Shown here: positions 5,327-8,059 of the stretch, one piece after another
How the letters are laid out: each line of letters begins with the position of its first letter
Numbering within the stretch: the stretch's first letter is position 1
DNA from: Clostridia bacterium
GTDB lineage: Bacteria; Bacillota_A; Clostridia; Lachnospirales; Lachnospiraceae
Length of the DNA: 8,059 nt
Direction of reading: 5' to 3'
Assembly: GCA_012515365.1 (NCBI GenBank)
Contig: JAAYYM010000714.1
Span: 1-8,059 of the forward strand
Position numbers and translations under genes: made by a program
Notes under the pieces: model-generated
Told to the model about the DNA's origin: nothing
Database searches by the model: none
Seen by the model: only the letters and a program-made list of their open reading frames with translations

Positions 5327-5995
5327 ATGAAGATAGTTATTATTGAAGATGAACCGATTATACGAAAAGAATTAAAAATATTATTGGAGCAGGCACTCTA
5401 TCAAGTGACGTTGGTGGAGGAGTTTGAAAATGCTGCAAAACAGGTGCTGGCTATAAAACCGGATTTGTTGCTATTGGATCTAAATCTTCCGGGCATATCC
5501 GGATATGATATCTGTACACAGATCAGAGAACAGTCTGATCTCCCGATTATTTTTCTGACTAGCAGGACATCCTCAATGGATGAACTGACAGGGATGCTTA
5601 AGGGTGCGGATGATTATGTGACAAAACCATATCAAGCACCTATTTTGCTTGCACGTATTTCGGCTATCCTAAAGCGTACTAGTCAATCACTTCAAACTGA
5701 AACGGAATTACTTCATGTGCGCGATGTAAAGCTGAATCTTCCAAAGGCCTGTATTGAATATCAGAATCAGTCAGTTGAGTTAACAAAAAATGAATTGAAA
5801 ATAATGCATTGCCTCTTTTTGAAAGAGGGTGAAATTGTACCAAGGTTGGATCTTGTTGAATATCTTTGGGATAATCAGGTGTTCATTGATGATAATACAC
5901 TGAGTGTCAACATTACGAGGATTCGTGAGAAACTTAAAACAGTTGGTATTGTTGATTTTATTGAAACGAAGCGAGGAATGGGGTATCGGGTATGA
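5327..5995 (+). CDS. OmpR-family response regulator (Bce/Gra-like)
   Basis: 222 residues. The start at 5327 lies two bases after the ferredoxin gene's stop, with AAGGA at 5316-5320 inside that gene, so it is translationally linked to the redox genes. The receiver domain (1 to about 117) has the acidic pocket E7/D8, phospho-acceptor D51 (LLLLDLNLPG), T78 and K100 with Pro (TKPY). The C-terminal winged helix (about 127-222) has the OmpR features LTKNELKIMHCLF, NTLSVNITRIREKL and ETKRGMGYRV. It is intact and of normal length. Pairing with a short-loop kinase and an FtsX-type permease places it in the Bce/Vra/Gra group that responds to peptide antibiotics. Its cognate kinase is truncated, so it may be unphosphorylated or driven by another donor. 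Its stop overlaps the kinase start (ATGA). Confidence 0.94.
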   Translation: MKIVIIEDEPIIRKELKILLEQALYQVTLVEEFENAAKQVLAIKPDLLLLDLNLPGISGYDICTQIREQSDLPIIFLTSRTSSMDELTGMLKGADDYVTKPYQAPILLARISAILKRTSQSLQTETELLHVRDVKLNLPKACIEYQNQSVELTKNELKIMHCLFLKEGEIVPRLDLVEYLWDNQVFIDDNTLSVNITRIREKLKTVGIVDFIETKRGMGYRV

Positions 5996-6645
5996 GTCTT
6001 TGGGCTTATCTAAAGGATCGATTTTTTTACTTCTTATTGCAAGGTGTCTGTATGGTGGCGGCAGGCTTCTTTTTATATCTGACAGGTTATCCGACTGCTT
6101 ATATTTCTCTGATACTGATGATCTGGCTCATGATATTGGCAGTCTATTCTATTGCATGCTGGCTCGGAAGACGTGCTTACTTTAAAGCAGCTGAGCAGAT
6201 ACTTGATGAATTGGATCAAAGATATTTATTAGGTGAGCTTTTACCAAAATCAGTGCGATTAGAGGATCGGCTATATCAGGCGATGATCCGTAAGTCAAAT
6301 AAATCTGTTATTGAACGAATTCACCAAATTGAAACGGAAAAAACAGATTATAAGGAATATATTGAAAGCTGGGTTCATGAAATCAAGGCACCAATCACGG
6401 GAATCGCACTGCTTTGTGAAAATCGGAGAAAACAGGGCAGCCAAGATATTAAAGATGTCCAGCTGGAAAATCAGAGAATAGAGAATTATGTAGATATGGT
6501 TCTTTATTATGCGCGTTCAGAAGAAGTATATAAGGATTATATGATACAAGAAACATCACTTGAAGACGTGGTATATGAAGTGCTTGCAAAGAACAAGCAG
6601 CTTTTGATGGAGCATGGGTGCCACGATTCTTATGGTAACGCATGA
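5992..6645 (+). pseudogene. Truncated intramembrane-sensing histidine kinase (Bce/Gra type), ATPase domain missing
   Basis: The frame overlaps the regulator stop by four bases and encodes 217 residues. Two membrane helices (about 13-31 and 36-56) are joined by a very short outer loop, as in intramembrane-sensing kinases that detect their ligand through a partner ABC transporter. The dimerisation/phosphoacceptor region carries ESWVHEIKAPIT with H129, followed by the second helix (about 155-178) and the start of the linker. Homology stops at about residue 209; eight foreign residues follow before TGA at 6643-6645. The whole catalytic domain (N, G1, F and G2 boxes, roughly 120 residues) is absent; BceS-like kinases are about 330 aa. 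The product could dimerise and hold a phosphorylatable His but cannot bind ATP. Bases from about 6613 on belong, in another frame, to an ABC ATPase gene. Confidence 0.9.
6613..6621 (+). other. Deletion junction between histidine kinase and ABC ATPase genes
   Basis: Upstream of about 6613 frame 5992 reads as kinase (...KNKQLLMEHG). Downstream of about 6614 the +1 shifted frame reads as the end of a BceA-type ATPase (GATILMVTHD...). The bases CATGGGTGC fit either gene, so the breakpoint lies in or next to this short stretch, consistent with microhomology-mediated deletion. From usual family lengths, about 125 kinase residues plus about 190 ATPase residues are missing, roughly 1 kb. Confidence 0.8.
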
Positions 6646-6802
6646 TGCATTTTCTGCAAGTTATTGCAAACGCATCCTATTCTTAAAGGACGGTAAGATT
6701 TTTCATGAATTAATACGTGGAACTAAAAACAGAAAGGAATTTCTGCAGGAAATCCTAGACGTTCTGTCCCTGACAGGAGGTGAACTTTCAGATGCTGTAT
6801 AA
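6614..6802 (+). pseudogene. C-terminal remnant of BceA/VraF-like ABC transporter ATPase
   Basis: The 62-codon frame carries ILMVTHDAFSASYCKRILFL, the H-loop region (His of VTHD) and the following strand of antimicrobial-peptide-type ABC ATPases, then LKDGKIFHELIRG and the family's usual ending (EFLQEILDVLSLTGGELSDAV). Walker A, Q-loop, the LSGGQ signature and Walker B are all absent, so the remnant cannot bind or hydrolyse ATP. Intact relatives are about 250 residues. The GGAG at 6609-6612 lies almost against the ATG at 6614, too close to act as an RBS, so independent translation is doubtful. Its stop (6800-6802) overlaps the permease start by 11 bases, preserving the normal ATPase-permease layout. 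Confidence 0.9.
6775..6782 (+). promoter_or_regulatory. Strong Shine-Dalgarno fixing the permease start
   Basis: AGGAGGTG is a near-ideal ribosome binding site nine bases before the ATG at 6792. It lies inside the ATPase remnant, so the permease can still be translated from any transcript crossing the deletion. Confidence 0.85.
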
Positions 6803-8059
6803 GCTTTCTTTTCGAAATGTTCACCGCTCTATTAAAGATTATATGGTCTATGTGTTAACGATGATCATTATTACTGCATTCATGTATGCCTTTGGCAGTC
6901 TGATTTTTGATAATGAACTGTCTGCCAGTTTTTCGATAAATGGTATTATGCAGGCTATGATTGGATTATCCACATTTTTTATTATATTGATTGTTGCATG
7001 GCTGATTAATTATATGGTACGTTTTATGCTGGAAAAGCGAAGCACGGAATTTGGTGTATATATGCTTCTTGGCATGGAAAAAAAGGATATAGCAGGTCTT
7101 TACCTGAAAGAAAACTTTTTACTTGGAATGTTTGCATTTGTTCCGGGTATCATAGTTGGAATAATCTTAAAACAAATCTTGACAGCTATTTTATATCATA
7201 TGATACATATCGATTATCATTTTCACTTAGGTATTCAAAAAGAGACTTTGCTTGTTACACTATTGTGCTATACCAGTTGTTATTTACTTGCAATGTTGCG
7301 TAGTAGTGCAAAGTTCCGCAAGATGAATATTCAAATGCTGATGAATATCAAACGGCGCAATGAAGAAATCAAAGAATCACATGAAAATATAAGAAAAATC
7401 ATTTTGCCTATTTCCATTTTACTGATCATTGCATTTTGGACTATTTTTACCCGTTTGGAGCGTTTGGATTTGATTATGCTCTTTATGATCCTATTGATCG
7501 TGGATATTTATTTGTTCTATTCGGGACTTTCTGCATGGATTATCTGTTATATCAGAAAGAAGAAAAATGGTATTTACAAAGGTATGAATTTGTTTTTATT
7601 CCGTCAGTTTTCTTCAAAAATCCGAACGATGCAGTTTACACTTGGTACTTTGACAGCTCTGTTTACTGCTGCATTGATGGGATGCTCAATTGCCATGATG
7701 TTCAGTGATTTTGAAAATAAACTACTGGATGTTAAATGGCCATTTGATGCACAGATTTATAATTATGATCCGAATTATGATTTCTCAAATGAGCTTTTGG
7801 TCATTGATGAGGCAATGAAGGAACAAGCTCAGAATGAACCAGGAGCAGGCATTCAAGAACAGCATATTTATAGAATCTATACGGATCAAAAGGATCAGGC
7901 TAACATATGGATGTATACAAATCTGCAGGCATTCAAAAACATGTATCGGAAACAGGATGGCAGTGTTGATACACAGGCCATTGTTCATCAGCTGGAAACA
8001 GATGGAACTTACTGCAGATATGATACGTATATGGGAATCAGTGATTATAATCAGCTTCG
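6792..8059 (+). CDS. FtsX-family ABC transporter permease (BceB/VraG-like), 3' partial
   Basis: The frame is open from ATG 6792 to the window edge: 422 codons without a stop. Predicted membrane helices lie at about 19-38, 54-75, 108-132, 151-168, 202-219, 228-252 and 282-303. An FtsX-type element sits after helix 2 (EKRSTEFGVYMLLGMEKKDI, about 81-100). From about residue 304 the sequence turns polar (DFENKLLDVKWPFDAQIYNYD...), the start of the large outer domain that BceB-type permeases carry between helices 7 and 8. Intact relatives have about 650 residues and 10 helices, so roughly a third lies beyond the window. With BceA-like ATPases they remove bacitracin, lantibiotics or similar peptides from their lipid targets and also signal to the kinase. 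The partner ATPase is destroyed here, so function would need a substitute ATPase. Confidence 0.92.
   Translation, partial: MLYKLSFRNVHRSIKDYMVYVLTMIIITAFMYAFGSLIFDNELSASFSINGIMQAMIGLSTFFIILIVAWLINYMVRFMLEKRSTEFGVYMLLGMEKKDIAGLYLKENFLLGMFAFVPGIIVGIILKQILTAILYHMIHIDYHFHLGIQKETLLVTLLCYTSCYLLAMLRSSAKFRKMNIQMLMNIKRRNEEIKESHENIRKIILPISILLIIAFWTIFTRLERLDLIMLFMILLIVDIYLFYSGLSAWIICYIRKKKNGIYKGMNLFLFRQFSSKIRTMQFTLGTLTALFTAALMGCSIAMMFSDFENKLLDVKWPFDAQIYNYDPNYDFSNELLVIDEAMKEQAQNEPGAGIQEQHIYRIYTDQKDQANIWMYTNLQAFKNMYRKQDGSVDTQAIVHQLETDGTYCRYDTYMGISDYNQL

Noticed and set aside
6600..6650. Simple frameshift or sequencing indel truncating the kinase
   Set aside because: No frame downstream encodes the kinase ATPase domain; the next sequence is a different gene's C-terminus, so a segment is missing rather than shifted.

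Overview
The window is AT-rich with strong AGGAGG-type ribosome binding sites. It carries Firmicutes-specific families: an OmpR/Bce-type two-component system with a BceAB-like transporter, a CD1871A-type CXXC peptide and CGAAC-N4-GTTCG LexA boxes. I infer a gut clostridium, probably Lachnospiraceae. All supported genes are on the + strand; I saw no rRNA, tRNA, insertion sequence or CRISPR.

Layout. (1) 2-514: C-terminal part of an Rpn/PD-(D/E)XK transposase-like nuclease, cut by the left edge. (2) 635-908: a good sigma-A promoter with one LexA box in its spacer and a second just past the start site, driving an unrecognised 66-residue protein. (3) 912-3048: an extended -10 promoter, then nearly three 38-bp hairpin repeats, then a PfkB-family sugar kinase and a class II ketose-bisphosphate aldolase. 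These two probably convert a ketose phosphate to a bisphosphate and cleave it to trioses; the substrate is unknown. (4) 3180-5324: a membrane-anchored TlpA-like thioredoxin, a 48-residue CXXC membrane peptide (CD1871A family) and a polyferredoxin-like [4Fe-4S] membrane protein with an extra C-terminal membrane domain. They look like an electron or thiol relay across the membrane. (5) 5327-8059: a response regulator starting 2 bases after the ferredoxin gene, a histidine kinase, the tail of an ABC ATPase, and an FtsX-type permease running off the right edge.

The clearest anomaly is at about 6613-6621. The kinase loses its whole ATP-binding domain there and the sequence passes directly, out of frame, into the last 60 or so residues of a BceA-like ATPase. 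I infer a deletion of roughly 1 kb that disabled a peptide-antibiotic sensing and detoxification module while leaving its regulator and permease readable. The other points of most interest are the close linkage of the redox trio to this Bce-type module, and the doubly LexA-boxed orphan gene.
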